A stretch of 64,000 nt of DNA from CAWJLE01 sp963843645. Its GTDB lineage: Bacteria > Chloroflexota > Anaerolineae > DAOTYC01. The position numbers were made by a program, and so were the translations under genes. The DNA lies in NCBI GenBank assembly GCA_963843645.1, contig CAWJLE010000005.1, positions 1,116,001 to 1,180,000 of the forward strand. Direction: 5' to 3'. The notes below the pieces were generated by a model. The model was not told the origin of the DNA. It saw only the letters and a list, made by a program, of their open reading frames with translations, and made no database searches. Below are positions 51,487 through 61,534 of the stretch, piece after piece. Position 1 is the first letter of the stretch. Each line of letters starts with the position of its first letter.

Positions 51487-53835
51487 TCGTACCTTTGGAG
51501 CCGAACGCCCAAGCGCAGCCGCCAGACCGTTCCACCCGATTCGAATGGTTTCTCCACATCGCCATATTCGTCCTGCTGGCCCTGATCTTCTTGGCGCCGG
51601 TGGTCATACAGCCGGAGGCGTTTCTCTATCCGAGCTACTCGCCTTATTCGGACCTGACCGTCATCCACTGGCCGAACGCGAAGGATTTCGTCGATACGTA
51701 CCATGAGTACAACCAGTACCCGTGGTGGAAAGAGCTCAGCCTGAGCGGCATGCCGGCCATTGCTAACCCGCTGGCGATGTTGTTCTACCCCCTCAATTTC
51801 CTGCTGCTTGCCTTGCCCATAAACGCCGTGTTCAACTTGATGACGATCCTGCACGTGATCCTATCGGGCGTCGGGCTGTACGTGTTCCTGCGGCTGGCAG
51901 CCGGACGATCCGGGTCGGCAGCGCTGGTGGCGGGTGCCCTTTACATGTTTTCCGGCAAGCTGACTGGCCCACGTCGCCGCCGGCCACCTCAGCCTGGTCG
52001 CGGCCATGGCCTGGGTGCCATGGGCGTTCCTCTGTGTCCACTGGGCGGTAACGCGGCGTTCGCTGCTGGCTTCGTTCCTCACGGGAGCCCTCCTGGCGCT
52101 TCAGATCGTGACCCATACCCAGATCCTGGTGTACACCGCGTACGCTTTGCTGCTGTACGCTGCTTTCGAATTGTGGTGGGCCCGGCGCAGTTCCGGCGCG
52201 GATTTCACGTGGCGGAGTGTGGCCGCCGACGCCCTGATTCTCCTGCCGGCACCTGTGATGGCGACGGTGCTTGGCGCGGTGCAGCTTCTGCCGCTGGCCG
52301 AGCTGGCGCGTCAGAGCGATCGTGCGCTGTCCCTGGCGCAGGCATCGGCCTACTCGCTGAATCTGCCACGGCTGCTCGGCGGTGTCCTTTTGCCCTCATC
52401 GGCGGCCGGGCATGAGTACACGATTTATCCCGGCCTGATCATTGTAGGGCTGGCGCTGTTCTCGATATCGCGACGCACCGATCGAAAGGCGCTCTTCTTC
52501 TGGGTTTTGGCTGCCCTGGCACTGCTCATTTCGCTGGGCAACAGCGGCGGGCTGTTCGCCCTGCTGTACTGGGCGGCTCCCGGCTGGCGCTGGATGCGGG
52601 CGGCCGCGCGATCGTGGCTGTTCTTGTCTTTTGCGCTGTCCGTGCTCGCCGCGTACGGGCTCGACCGCCTGCGTACGCTGGAGCGGCCGGTGGGGCGGAC
52701 CTTGCTCGTCGGCGTGGCCCTGGTCTTCGGCTGCTTGTTGCTGGGGGGCGGGCTGATCGGTCTCTACGGCCAATTTTCACGCGCCACGCTGGCCCTGGCG
52801 CTGCTGCCGCTCGGCCTCCTAGCTGTCATTTGGCTGCGCAGCGCGGGCAAGCTGAAGCCAGCCCTGGCGCTGGGGCTCGTCCTGTTGCTGGGCCTGGCTG
52901 ACCAGTGGACCTTTGACCGGTCCCTGTTGCGCGTGGTGACGCCCGACGCGGCCTTTGCCGAAGGCTCGGACCTGGCCCGGTACTTGAGCGAAAAACAAGC
53001 GAGCGAGGGCCTGTTCCGTACTTACTCGCCGAGCTACAGCCTGCCGCAACACCTGGCGGCCCAATACGGCCTGGAGACCGTCGACGGAGTGGAGCCGGTT
53101 CACCTGGCGCGTTACGACCAGTTCATGGCGCTGGCTGGCGGCTATGGCACCGACGGTTTCAGTGTGGCGATTCCGCCTTTCCTGGACAAAGAGGGCCTGG
53201 CGACTTTCAGTGGAGCCGTACCGGACGCGCGCCTGCTGGGCATACTCAATGCGCAGTACGTGCTGGCCGACTTTCCGGTGCAGGCCGACGGGCTGACACT
53301 CGACCGGCAAATCGGTCCGACGTACGTGTATCTGAATCAGCGCGCGCTGCCTCGTGCGTTCGCGGTGACTTCCGCCCGGTCCGTGGCGAACAGCCCGGCG
53401 GCCCTCTCCGCGTTGTCCACCTTCGACCCAGGCGTGGAAGCTGTTGTAGAGCCTTCTCCGACTGTTAGCGAGACGGTTGCGGCTTTATCCGGTGCCCCCG
53501 GCGGAGCCCCCATTCCCGTGCGGGTCACGCTGCATTCGGCGAACAGGATTGCCACTGAGGTGACCTTGTCTGCCCCGGCGCTCCTGGTTCTGAGCGAAAT
53601 TGCGTATCCGGGCTGGCGCGCATACGACAACGGTCTCCTCGTGCCTATTGAGCAAGTGGATTACCTGCTGCGCGGCGTGCCGCTGTCCGCTGGCCAGCAT
53701 ACGGTTCTGTGGGCGTACGAGCCCTCATCGTTGACGTGGGGCTTGCGCATCACTCAGGTCGGTTTGTTGTTGATCATGGCGACTCTCGCACTCTGGGCCT
53801 ACATGCGGGCGGTTCGAATGGGGCGCGAGGGTTGA
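51483..53835 (+). CDS. YfhO-like membrane glycosyltransferase, one frameshift
   Basis: About 783 residues when one extra G near 51967 is removed (before HVAAGHLSLVAAMAWVPWAF). It has about twelve helices and a large C-terminal outside domain. The first loop YPSYSPYSDLTVIHWPNAKD and LSGMPAIANPLAMLFYPLN are typical of YfhO (PF09586), GT-C-fold proteins that glycosylate lipoteichoic acid or similar polymers in Firmicutes. The C-terminal beta-domain ends with the GWRAYDNG...LLRGVPLSAGQHTVLWAYEP pattern shared with the second YfhO gene at 55293. Substrate unknown. Confidence 0.82.
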
Positions 53836-53973
53836 TCGGGTGATGAGCATGATGGCGGCGAGTGTGCGTTCAGAGAAGGTCGCTGCGTGAGAACCGTAAT
53901 GGAGCGTGCAGGTCGAGGATTCGGGTGGCCCTTCGCTCGAGGGGCAGACTCCTCCACGCGAGGCGGGAACCTG

Positions 53974-54882
53974 ATGCGGTTTGCAGCCTATGCGGTTATT
54001 CTGCTGCTCGCCGTCGTCCCTCCGACCCTGGGCATCGTCGGCTGGGATTTTCTCAACGCCTATCGCGGTGACGTTCTGATCGGGCGACACGGGTACTACC
54101 TCTTCAATCCCTGGCCCCTGCATTGGTTGTGCTATCCCTTTGCGGTCTTGCCGCCGGTCTGGGGCAGCCTGCTGTGGAATCTGACTGCCGCGATCGGCTT
54201 CATTTTTGCCTTAAACCGTTTGGGAGGGCATCCCCTGTGGTTTGCTCTGTCCCTCCCCTGTTTCTGGACGTTCAGTCAAGGCCAGATGGAGGGCCTGCTC
54301 GCGCTGGGCTTGGCCCTGGCGCTGACGGCCTCGCCCCTGTGGGCGGGGTTCGGTCTGGCGCTGTTGTCGTTCAAGCCGCAGTTTGGCCTGCTCGCCGTGC
54401 CTTTCGTGCTATATCGCCGGCGCGATTGGCGCCTGCTGGTGGTGCCCGGGCTGATTTACGGAGCGTCCGTCTTGCGGTGGGGCTTCTGGTTCGACGACTG
54501 GTTCGCTGCGCTGAGAATCGCCGGCGACGTGAACCGGGAACATCCGGACAATCTGAGCCTCTTTCCCTACGCTCTGGCTCTGCTGCCGCTGCTGTGGGTT
54601 TTCAGGAAGAACCTCAGAATCTGGCTGTTGGTTCAAAGTGTGTGCGTGCCGGTCTTTGGCCTGTATACGTTTGCGCCTGCCTTAACGTTAGGCGGGTATC
54701 GTGCGCTGCCGTTCATCGTGTTGGCCACCTGGGGGGTCTACCTGGCCAAAGTGACGCATCTCATTGCGCTGCCGGCCACGGGCTTCGTGATGCTTGCAGC
54801 ATTGGCGTGGGAGGTCTGGAGCCTCCACGGCGTGCGTTTGAAGAGAGCGCTCGTCTCGGCGCAACCGAGGCTGTCGCAATAG
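53974..54882 (+). CDS. GT87-like (DUF2029) membrane mannosyltransferase-type protein
   Basis: About 302 residues with eight or nine helices. The first outside loop has GWDFLNAYRGDVLIG and YYLFNPWPLHW, and later parts SQGQMEGLLALGLAL and LLSFKPQFGLLAVP follow the GT87 family, polyprenol-phosphate-dependent mannosyltransferases of the GT-C fold. ATG 53974 with GAGGCGGG is preferred over the earlier in-frame ATG 53887. Between the previous gene and this start lie 138 bases without an evident signal. Confidence 0.75.
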   Translation: MRFAAYAVILLLAVVPPTLGIVGWDFLNAYRGDVLIGRHGYYLFNPWPLHWLCYPFAVLPPVWGSLLWNLTAAIGFIFALNRLGGHPLWFALSLPCFWTFSQGQMEGLLALGLALALTASPLWAGFGLALLSFKPQFGLLAVPFVLYRRRDWRLLVVPGLIYGASVLRWGFWFDDWFAALRIAGDVNREHPDNLSLFPYALALLPLLWVFRKNLRIWLLVQSVCVPVFGLYTFAPALTLGGYRALPFIVLATWGVYLAKVTHLIALPATGFVMLAALAWEVWSLHGVRLKRALVSAQPRLSQ

Positions 54883-54910
54883 TTCCACATTCACGTTTCG
54901 CGGAGGTTTA

Positions 54911-55291
54911 GTGCATACCGTGTTAAGGACTCTCGTAGTCGCCGTCTTTTGTATCATCCTTCTCGTCGCCGGACAGACGCTGCTCAAGGTCGGTTTGCTT
55001 CGCATCGGGGGCACGAACTTCATGAGTGGGCCGCTGGTGCAGAACGTGGGCAAGCTATTGTCCACGCCCTACATCGTGCTCGGGTTCGCGGTTTACGGCG
55101 TCAGCGCCATTCTGTGGCTGGACGTCTTGTCGCGTCTCGACTTCAGCGTGGCCTTCCCGTTGGTCAGTCTGACCTACATCTTTGCCCTGATCATCGGCAG
55201 CGTCCTGTTCCACGAGCAAGTCGGCTTGTCGCGTATCATGGGCGTGTTTCTGATCTGCGGCGGCCTGGTGTTTATCGTCAGGAGTGCATGA
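54911..55291 (+). CDS. Small EamA/SMR-type flippase-like protein (ArnE-like)
   Basis: A 126-residue four-helix membrane protein related to small multidrug resistance transporters and to ArnE/ArnF, which flip undecaprenyl-phosphate-aminoarabinose. Helix 1 has AGQTLLKVGL, helix 2 to 3 LDVLSRLDFSVAFPLVSLTYIFALIIGS, then LFHEQVGLSRIMGVFLI. GTG 54911 follows GGAGG. Its place among GT-C enzymes and next to a Dpm1-like synthase suggests flipping of a polyprenyl-phosphate sugar; that is inference. Confidence 0.8.
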   Translation: MHTVLRTLVVAVFCIILLVAGQTLLKVGLLRIGGTNFMSGPLVQNVGKLLSTPYIVLGFAVYGVSAILWLDVLSRLDFSVAFPLVSLTYIFALIIGSVLFHEQVGLSRIMGVFLICGGLVFIVRSA

Positions 55292-55292
55292 G

Positions 55293-57707
55293 ATGTCCTT
55301 CAGGGCGCGAGCCTGGCTCCTGCCACTGCTGGTCATCATCGCCGCGCCGGTGCTCTTGTTCGCCCCGATGTTGTTCAGCGGGCGGGTGCTTTACTGGGGC
55401 ACCCCTATCCTGCAGTTCGATGAATGGCGGAGACTCACAGTGGCCGCGCTGACCGGCGGCCATTTCCCATTGTGGACCGACGCAGTGGGCAACGGTTTTC
55501 CGCTGCTGGCTAACCTGCAGTCGGCGGTCCTATATCCGCTTAACATGTTTTTCCGCGCATTTCCGGTCGAGCAGGCTATGGGCTACTCGGTCGTGCTGCA
55601 CCTGATTCTGGCCGGTGCGTTGATGTACGGCTACGCTCGCCACCTGGGATTGAGCCGGCTGGCCGGACTGGTCGCCGCCCTTAGCTACAGCCTGAGCGCC
55701 TTTCTGGTCAGCCGCGCGGAGTTCCTGAGCATAGTGAGTTGTGCCGCCTGGCTGCCGCTCCTGTTTTGGCTTACGGACCGCGTGCTCGACCACCGTAGAG
55801 CGGCGGATGCGCTGCTCCTGGGGCTGGTGATTGCGCTGCAGTTCTTCGCAGGTCACGCTCAGCTGTGGTTCTACGGGCTGTGCGCCCTCGCACTCTACAC
55901 TCTGTACCGTGGAATCGGGCAGTTCTTCGCCTCGGGATCCTCCCATTCGAGCTGCCCCATTTGGGCGCCGTGGGCCTTAATGTTGCTCGCGGTGGCCGTC
56001 GGGGCATTAGCTGCGGCCGCGCAGCTTCTTCCGACCGCTGAGCTGGCCCGATGGTCGCAGCGGGCCGGCGGCGCGGGGTACGACTTCGCTATGAACTACT
56101 CGTTCTGGCCCTGGCGGCTGATTACCCTGGCTATGCCGAACTTCTTCGGCAACCCGGCCTGGGGGGATTTCTGGGGCTACGGCAACTACTGGGAGGATGC
56201 CGGGTACATTGGCCTGCTGCCTTTGCTGCTGGCGCTGGCGGCGATCGTCGTCTGGTTGAGGCGGCATATAACTGCGAGTGCAGCCGACCGGCGCCCGGAA
56301 GGCCGGGCCGCCCTGTCACGAGTGCCGTTCTTCGCTACGCTCGCGGTGTTCGCTCTGATCCTCGCGATGGGACGAAACCTGCCCGTCTATCCCTTCATCT
56401 TCCGCCACGTACCCGGATTCGGCCTGTTCCAGGCCCCGGCGCGTTTCCTGTACTGGTATACCTTCGCGGTAGCGCTGCTGGCGGGCATCGGTCTTCACCA
56501 CCTGGGGCGGAGCCCCCTTTGGGTTCGAGTCAGCCGCTATCTGATGCCGTTGGCCGCCTCGCTGCTGGTGGTCGTAATCGTGGTTCGGGCCGTCCTGCCG
56601 GCGCTGCCCAGGCCCAGCTTCGCCGTGAGCCTGACCCGCTTCGCCGTCCTCGCAGTTGGCGCGGCATTGGTGATTCTCCTATATACGCATGGTCTGGCCC
56701 AACGGCGGCCGGCTGCCTGGTCCGCCTTCGTCGTGGCGCTGACCCTCGCCGACCTGCTGACCTTCGGAATGCCCCTCAATCCGACGGTCGACGCGGGCGC
56801 ATACCATGCTCCGACTGCCGCCGGGAGCTTCGTGCGGGCACAGGAGAAGCCCGGCGAGCCTTTCCGCATCTTCTCTTTTCAGCGCTACGTGTACGACACG
56901 ATGTTCGACCAGAAGCGCGGCCTGTTCCGCTTTCGAGCGTTCGATCCACCCGATGCGGCCTACGTGAGCCGGCTGCGCGAATCGCTGCTTCCCAATTTGA
57001 ACGTGATCGAAGGCTTGGACAGCGCCAACAACTACGATCCGCTGCCTGTCGGCCACGCACAGGAGCTGCTCGATCGGGTGGATTCTCTGCCGAAGGATCA
57101 GGCGTATCGTCTGCTGCGGCTCATGAACGTCCGCTACGCCGTGGACGACGGGCCGCTGCCGGGCCTGCAGCCTGCCTATAGCGACGGAACGAAGGTTTAC
57201 GAGCTGCCGGGCTACCTTCCTCGCGCTTACACCGTCTTCGAGGCCAGGGTGGCGCCTGATGCGGGCTCACAGCTCGCGACAATCCTGGATCCCAACTTCG
57301 ACCCCAACCGCGAGGTCGTGATCACCGCGAACGGGGCGACTCCCGGCGGTCCGTCCGGCGGCGGTAACGCGGACGGGGTCCGGGCCGCGAGCCCGGTATC
57401 CTTGCAGTATGGGTCGAACCGCGTTACAATGGACGCCACTTTGCCCCAACCCGGCTATCTCGTGCTCCTGGACACGTACTATCCATCCTGGCAGGCGTTC
57501 GTCGATGGTCGGTCCCAGCCGATCCTTCGAGCCAACTACGCCTTTCGGGCCGTCGCCTTGCCGGCTGGCCCCCATCGGGTGGAGTTCGTGTACCGGCCAT
57601 CCTCATTCCGGGCGGGCATCTGGGTGAGCCTGGTGACGTGGATCGGCGTGATCGTGGCCGTGCTGTGGTTGAGACAAAGGCGGAAGACGTGGGCTCGAAC
57701 GTGGTGA
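55293..57707 (+). CDS. Second YfhO-like membrane glycosyltransferase
   Basis: An 804-residue intact relative of the gene at 51483, with about twelve helices and an outside C-terminal domain. Family segments are WTDAVGNGFPLLANLQSAVLYPLNM in the first loop, AGHAQLWFYGL, LFQAPARFLYWY and the end pattern LPQPGYLVLLDTYYPSWQAF. ATG 55293 follows GGAG; the frame also offers GTG 55284. Two YfhO copies separated by a GT87-like and a flippase-like gene suggest that different sugars are added to one polymer or glycan. Confidence 0.85.
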   Translation: MSFRARAWLLPLLVIIAAPVLLFAPMLFSGRVLYWGTPILQFDEWRRLTVAALTGGHFPLWTDAVGNGFPLLANLQSAVLYPLNMFFRAFPVEQAMGYSVVLHLILAGALMYGYARHLGLSRLAGLVAALSYSLSAFLVSRAEFLSIVSCAAWLPLLFWLTDRVLDHRRAADALLLGLVIALQFFAGHAQLWFYGLCALALYTLYRGIGQFFASGSSHSSCPIWAPWALMLLAVAVGALAAAAQLLPTAELARWSQRAGGAGYDFAMNYSFWPWRLITLAMPNFFGNPAWGDFWGYGNYWEDAGYIGLLPLLLALAAIVVWLRRHITASAADRRPEGRAALSRVPFFATLAVFALILAMGRNLPVYPFIFRHVPGFGLFQAPARFLYWYTFAVALLAGIGLHHLGRSPLWVRVSRYLMPLAASLLVVVIVVRAVLPALPRPSFAVSLTRFAVLAVGAALVILLYTHGLAQRRPAAWSAFVVALTLADLLTFGMPLNPTVDAGAYHAPTAAGSFVRAQEKPGEPFRIFSFQRYVYDTMFDQKRGLFRFRAFDPPDAAYVSRLRESLLPNLNVIEGLDSANNYDPLPVGHAQELLDRVDSLPKDQAYRLLRLMNVRYAVDDGPLPGLQPAYSDGTKVYELPGYLPRAYTVFEARVAPDAGSQLATILDPNFDPNREVVITANGATPGGPSGGGNADGVRAASPVSLQYGSNRVTMDATLPQPGYLVLLDTYYPSWQAFVDGRSQPILRANYAFRAVALPAGPHRVEFVYRPSSFRAGIWVSLVTWIGVIVAVLWLRQRRKTWARTW

Positions 57708-59296
57708 CAGACGAACCTGGCAGTTCCGGACTCGAGCCGTCACTCCGGACTTCAGGTTGGCGATGGTTGCCTTTGTTGTTTCTTGCCCTCTATGCGCTGG
57801 AGAGCGTCTGGCTCTCGCGCTTCGCTGACGTGTCGCGCGACGAGGGTTGGTACCTGTACGCCGGGAACATGATTCGGCAAGGATACGTGCCTTATCGTGA
57901 TTTCCCTTATTTCCAGAGCCCTGTCTTACCCTACCTGTATGCTGTCATTGGCGGCGCTTTCGGGATCACGCTGGACGTGGGGCGGGTGGTTTCGGTAATT
58001 TGTGGGCTGCTGACGGCAAGCCTCGTCGCGGTGACGGCCTACAGGTTGCGAGGTCCATGGGCCAGCATACTGGCGCTGTTGGGGTTCATCACGTCAGCTT
58101 ATGGCGTGTACCATTTGGTCTACGCGAGCAACCTGGCGTTATCGACTTGTCTTTCTTTCTTGGCTGCGTCCGTCTTGGTCTTCGACGAGCAACGGCATCT
58201 GCGCTGGGCGGTGCTGGCAGTTGCTTTGGCGGTGCTGGCGGCCTGTGTGCGGCTGTCGTTTCTGCCCTACGCCGCACTCGTGCTCGGAGTCTCGATCTGG
58301 CGCTATCGCGACAGCCTGCGGGCCGTCCTAACGCTGACGTCGGTCGGCCTGGGCGTGGGGTTGTCCAGTGTGGGCTGGTTCCTCGTGTTTTGTCCAGCCC
58401 GACTGTGGTTCGATTTGGTCGTCGCTCAAGCAGTTCGGCGGAGCCAGTACGGTGCAGTGGCTGGTCAGTCGGTTTCCCCAGCCTGGCAGTGGTGGCTGAC
58501 CTCTGCCTCTTTCTTTGGGCTTAGCGTGGGCCTGTTCGTCGTCGGCGCCGTGCTGTACGTCGGGCGGCCGGGAGTCTGGCCGAAACGAAACAAGCGGGCA
58601 TTGGACTTCCTTATCGCGAGCGCACTGGTGGTATATGTGCCGAACCTGATACCGGGAGACGTGTACCCCAACTACCTGGTCCCGGCCTTGCCCTTCATGG
58701 CTGCCGCGTGAGGTGTGATCGTGGTTGGGATCATTCAGCGGCTCGCCGGCATCAGGCAAATCGCACTCATTGTGTGGGTGTTTCTGTGCGTTATCTGGAA
58801 TGTTGCTGCGTCGGCGGCGTACCTTCCACGGATTGTATCGTTCCCTCCGCAACTGGAGACCTACGGAGAAGTGGCGGACTATCTGGCGAATGGCGTGCTC
58901 TCGGCGGCGCCCATGTTCACGTTTGAAACGCCGTTGGCTGTCGCTACGGGACATTCCGTGGCGCCTGGAATGGAGATGAGCTACTTCTCGTTCTTCCCCG
59001 GTTGGCCGACGAGCTTTTGCCGCAACTACCATTTGCTGAACGATGAGATGATTGCCGACGAGCTGGTCGGGGCGCCCTTTTCAGCCATTATCCTTTCCGA
59101 TTTCGATCTGTACCTGTTGCGAGGCCGAACCGGGGAGCGCCACACTTCCACAGTGGATCCACTGACTGACTTGCCTGAACTGAAAAGCCGATATCATCTG
59201 GCTGGAACCTTCCCGAACATGGGCGTATTTCGGGATAGATTATACATTCTGTTGCCGAATGCCTATTCTTCTACCGAGGTGTCTGCGACTCGATGA
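57689..59296 (+). CDS. GT39-like glycosyltransferase interrupted by an in-frame UGA
   Basis: About 535 residues counting through a TGA at 58709-58711. The first part has FADVSRDEGWYLYAGNMIRQG, the Asp-Glu loop of GT39/ArnT-type enzymes, and about nine helices; after the TGA the same frame goes on with GVIVVGIIQRLAG, two more helices and a soluble tail with LDTLPELKSRYHL-like text. The stop falls within a hydrophobic helix (PALPFMAAA-stop-GVIVV). A point mutation, an error or readthrough are possible; ordinary UGA stops elsewhere argue against recoding. GTG 57689 is the likely start; the stop overlaps the next ATG. Confidence 0.75.
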
Positions 59297-60030
59297 AATC
59301 AGTCGTCGTGATTCCAACCTACAACGAACGTGAGAACATCGGCTTGCTGGTGGACGAGATCCTGGCCCTGCCGATCGACGTCGGCGTCATCGTGGTGGAC
59401 GATAACTCGCCGGACGGTACCGGGCAATTTCTCGACGAGATGACTTCGAGCGCCCCGTCTCTGCGGGTGATCCACCGCCCGCGAAAGATGGGGCTGGGGA
59501 CCGCTCACATCGCCGGCTTTCGGCTTGCCCTGAGCACCGGGATCGATTACATCGTGACTATGGATGCCGACTTCTCGCATCATCCGCGCTACATTCCGGA
59601 CTTGCTGAATGCCGCTGCCCGCGATTCGGACATCGTCATCGGTTCGCGGTACGTGACGGGTGGCGGCGTCGTGAATTGTGGCTGGAATCGCACGTTCCTC
59701 AGCCGGGCAGCCAACGGCTTCGCGCGGCTGATGCTGGGCCTGGGGGCGTCGGATTGCACGGCAGGATTTCGCTGCTACCGGCGTGAGGTCCTGGAGTCTG
59801 TCCCCTTGGACACGATCTTCTCGAATGGCTACTCCTTCCTGATCGAAATGCTCTACAAATGCCAGCGATTGGGCTATCGGGTGTCCGAGGTGCCCATTTG
59901 CTTCGAGAACAGGCAGCGCGGCAACTCCAAGATCTCTCGCGCTGAGATACTGCGTGCGGCCTACACCGTCCTACGCCTGGCTCCAGGCCGGCTGTTGGGC
60001 CTGCCGGTTACTCCGCCGTCGAGACGGTAA
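59293..60030 (+). CDS. Polyprenyl-phosphate mannose synthase (Dpm1-like GT2)
   Basis: A 245-residue family 2 glycosyltransferase. The nucleotide-sugar site has VVIPTYNERENIG, IVVDDNSPDGTG and the metal motif TMDADFSHHP, followed by IGSRYVTGGGVVNCGWNR, as in Dpm1 and mycobacterial Ppm1 domain 2. It lacks C-terminal membrane helices, like the soluble type. It would make polyprenyl-P-mannose (or glucose) from a GDP- or UDP-sugar as donor for the GT-C enzymes upstream. ATG 59293 overlaps the previous stop by four bases. Confidence 0.92.
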   Translation: MKSVVVIPTYNERENIGLLVDEILALPIDVGVIVVDDNSPDGTGQFLDEMTSSAPSLRVIHRPRKMGLGTAHIAGFRLALSTGIDYIVTMDADFSHHPRYIPDLLNAAARDSDIVIGSRYVTGGGVVNCGWNRTFLSRAANGFARLMLGLGASDCTAGFRCYRREVLESVPLDTIFSNGYSFLIEMLYKCQRLGYRVSEVPICFENRQRGNSKISRAEILRAAYTVLRLAPGRLLGLPVTPPSRR

Positions 60031-60044
60031 TTTCGCCCTTCTTT

Positions 60045-60073
60045 TTGTCTTCGAAAACCAACTCTGGTATAAT
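60045..60073 (+). promoter_or_regulatory. Promoter of the polymer export sub-operon
   Basis: TTGTCT (60045-60050), 17 bases, TATAAT (60068-60073), 40 bases before ATG 60114. Confidence 0.82.
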
Positions 60074-60113
60074 ATGTATACGTATCGAGACTTTAGGATG
60101 CAAAGGGGAAGAG

Positions 60114-61520
60114 ATGCGCAGCCAGTTTCGCAACCTGGTCGCTTGGCTGTTCATCGGGGACCTGTTGTTGACGCAGCTGGCCCTCTTCGCCGCTGAGTTC
60201 CTCCGGCAAGCGGTCCCAATTGGAAAGTACATCCCGCCCGGGGAGACTCTGTACGATCCGATCATTCTCCATGCTGTCATCCTGATCATCTGGCCTGTCG
60301 TCTTCGTATCGCTTGGTGTATACGATGTGCGCCGAACTGCGCAGCGCGTCGGTGAAGCGCGTCTGTTGGTGGCGGCGCTCCTGACGGCGGTTCTGGCGTC
60401 CGGCGGCGTGTTGTATTTTTCTTACAGAGAAGTGCCGCGCCTGATGGTAGGGTATTTCGTCCTGTTCGATTTGTTCTCACTGGCCTTGTTGCGGTTCGTC
60501 ATCGGTCTTGTGGTGCGTTATCGCCAGTCCAAGGGCCTGGACCTGGTTCGCGTGCTGGTGGTGGGGGCGAATGAGCTGGGCGCGGCCGTCGCCGGAGCCC
60601 TCAGTGGTGAGTTGGGACAGGGTTTCGTCTGGGTCGGGTTCGTCGACGATGATCCGTCGGCAGATGGGCTGCCGCTGATCGGCAAGATCGAGGATGTGCC
60701 TGGGCTCGTGCAGCAGAAAGAAATAGACGAGGTGATCATCGCCTTGCCGTCGGTGGATTACAGCAACATCGAGTCCCTGGTGCACAGCTTACAGGCGGTG
60801 CCTGTCCGGATTAGAATCGTGCCCGATTTCTTTCGTCTGGCGATGGTCAAGGCCTGCGTGGACGATTTGTGCGGCATCCCTCTGATCGGCATTCGCGAGC
60901 CGTTGATTGACGGGGCGCGCTGGGCCACGAAACGTGCGTTTGACCTGGTGCTTGGTGGCCTGGCTGTCATCGTGTCGTCGCCGTTGCTGGCGGCGATTGC
61001 ATTGGCCGTCCGACTGGACTCGGTGGGGCCGGTTCTGTTTCGGCAGCAGCGCGTGGGTGAGAATGGGCGGCTGTTCTGGATGTATAAGTTCCGGACGATG
61101 GTACACGCACCGGAAACCCACGAGGTTTGTGGTTACGTGCCGGCTCGGGATGGGACGCTGCAGCCGGTCTACAAACGGTCTGGCGACCCCCGCATTACGC
61201 GTGTAGGCCGTCTGCTGCGCCGGATGAGTCTGGACGAGCTGCCGCAGCTCATCAACGTTCTGAGGGGCGAGATGAGTGTGGTGGGTCCGAGGCCGGAGCA
61301 GGCCTTCATCGCCGAGCAGTATCGACCCTGGCAGCGGCAGCGCCTGGTCGTGCCGCCGGGGATCACCGGCTGGTGGCAGGTCAGCGGACGCGGCGACCTG
61401 CCGATGCACCTGAATACCGAGTACGATCTGTTTTACGTGCGAAATTACTCGATCTGGCTGGACCTGAAAATCCTGTGGCGCACCGTCGGCGCGGTCATCC
61501 GTGGCCGGGGTGCGTACTGA
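60114..61520 (+). CDS. Undecaprenyl-phosphate sugar-1-phosphate transferase (WbaP/PssY type)
   Basis: A 468-residue initiating transferase of surface polysaccharide synthesis. Four or five N-terminal helices, then a CoA-binding-like domain (VRVLVVGANELGAAVAG ... VGFVDDDP), a further membrane segment and the catalytic Bac_transf domain: RAFDLVLGG, MYKFRTM, MSLDELPQLINVLRGEMSVVGPRPE and the C-terminal GITGWWQVSGRGDL. It loads the first sugar phosphate on the lipid carrier at the inner membrane face. ATG 60114 follows AGGGGAAGAG. Confidence 0.94.
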   Translation: MRSQFRNLVAWLFIGDLLLTQLALFAAEFLRQAVPIGKYIPPGETLYDPIILHAVILIIWPVVFVSLGVYDVRRTAQRVGEARLLVAALLTAVLASGGVLYFSYREVPRLMVGYFVLFDLFSLALLRFVIGLVVRYRQSKGLDLVRVLVVGANELGAAVAGALSGELGQGFVWVGFVDDDPSADGLPLIGKIEDVPGLVQQKEIDEVIIALPSVDYSNIESLVHSLQAVPVRIRIVPDFFRLAMVKACVDDLCGIPLIGIREPLIDGARWATKRAFDLVLGGLAVIVSSPLLAAIALAVRLDSVGPVLFRQQRVGENGRLFWMYKFRTMVHAPETHEVCGYVPARDGTLQPVYKRSGDPRITRVGRLLRRMSLDELPQLINVLRGEMSVVGPRPEQAFIAEQYRPWQRQRLVVPPGITGWWQVSGRGDLPMHLNTEYDLFYVRNYSIWLDLKILWRTVGAVIRGRGAY

Positions 61521-61534
61521 TCTGGAGATGCTGG

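Noticed and set aside
58709..58711. UGA as a recoded codon (Trp, Gly or selenocysteine)
   Set aside because: UGA ends many intact genes in this window (for example nrmT, korA and sdhB), and no SECIS-like structure was noticed nearby.
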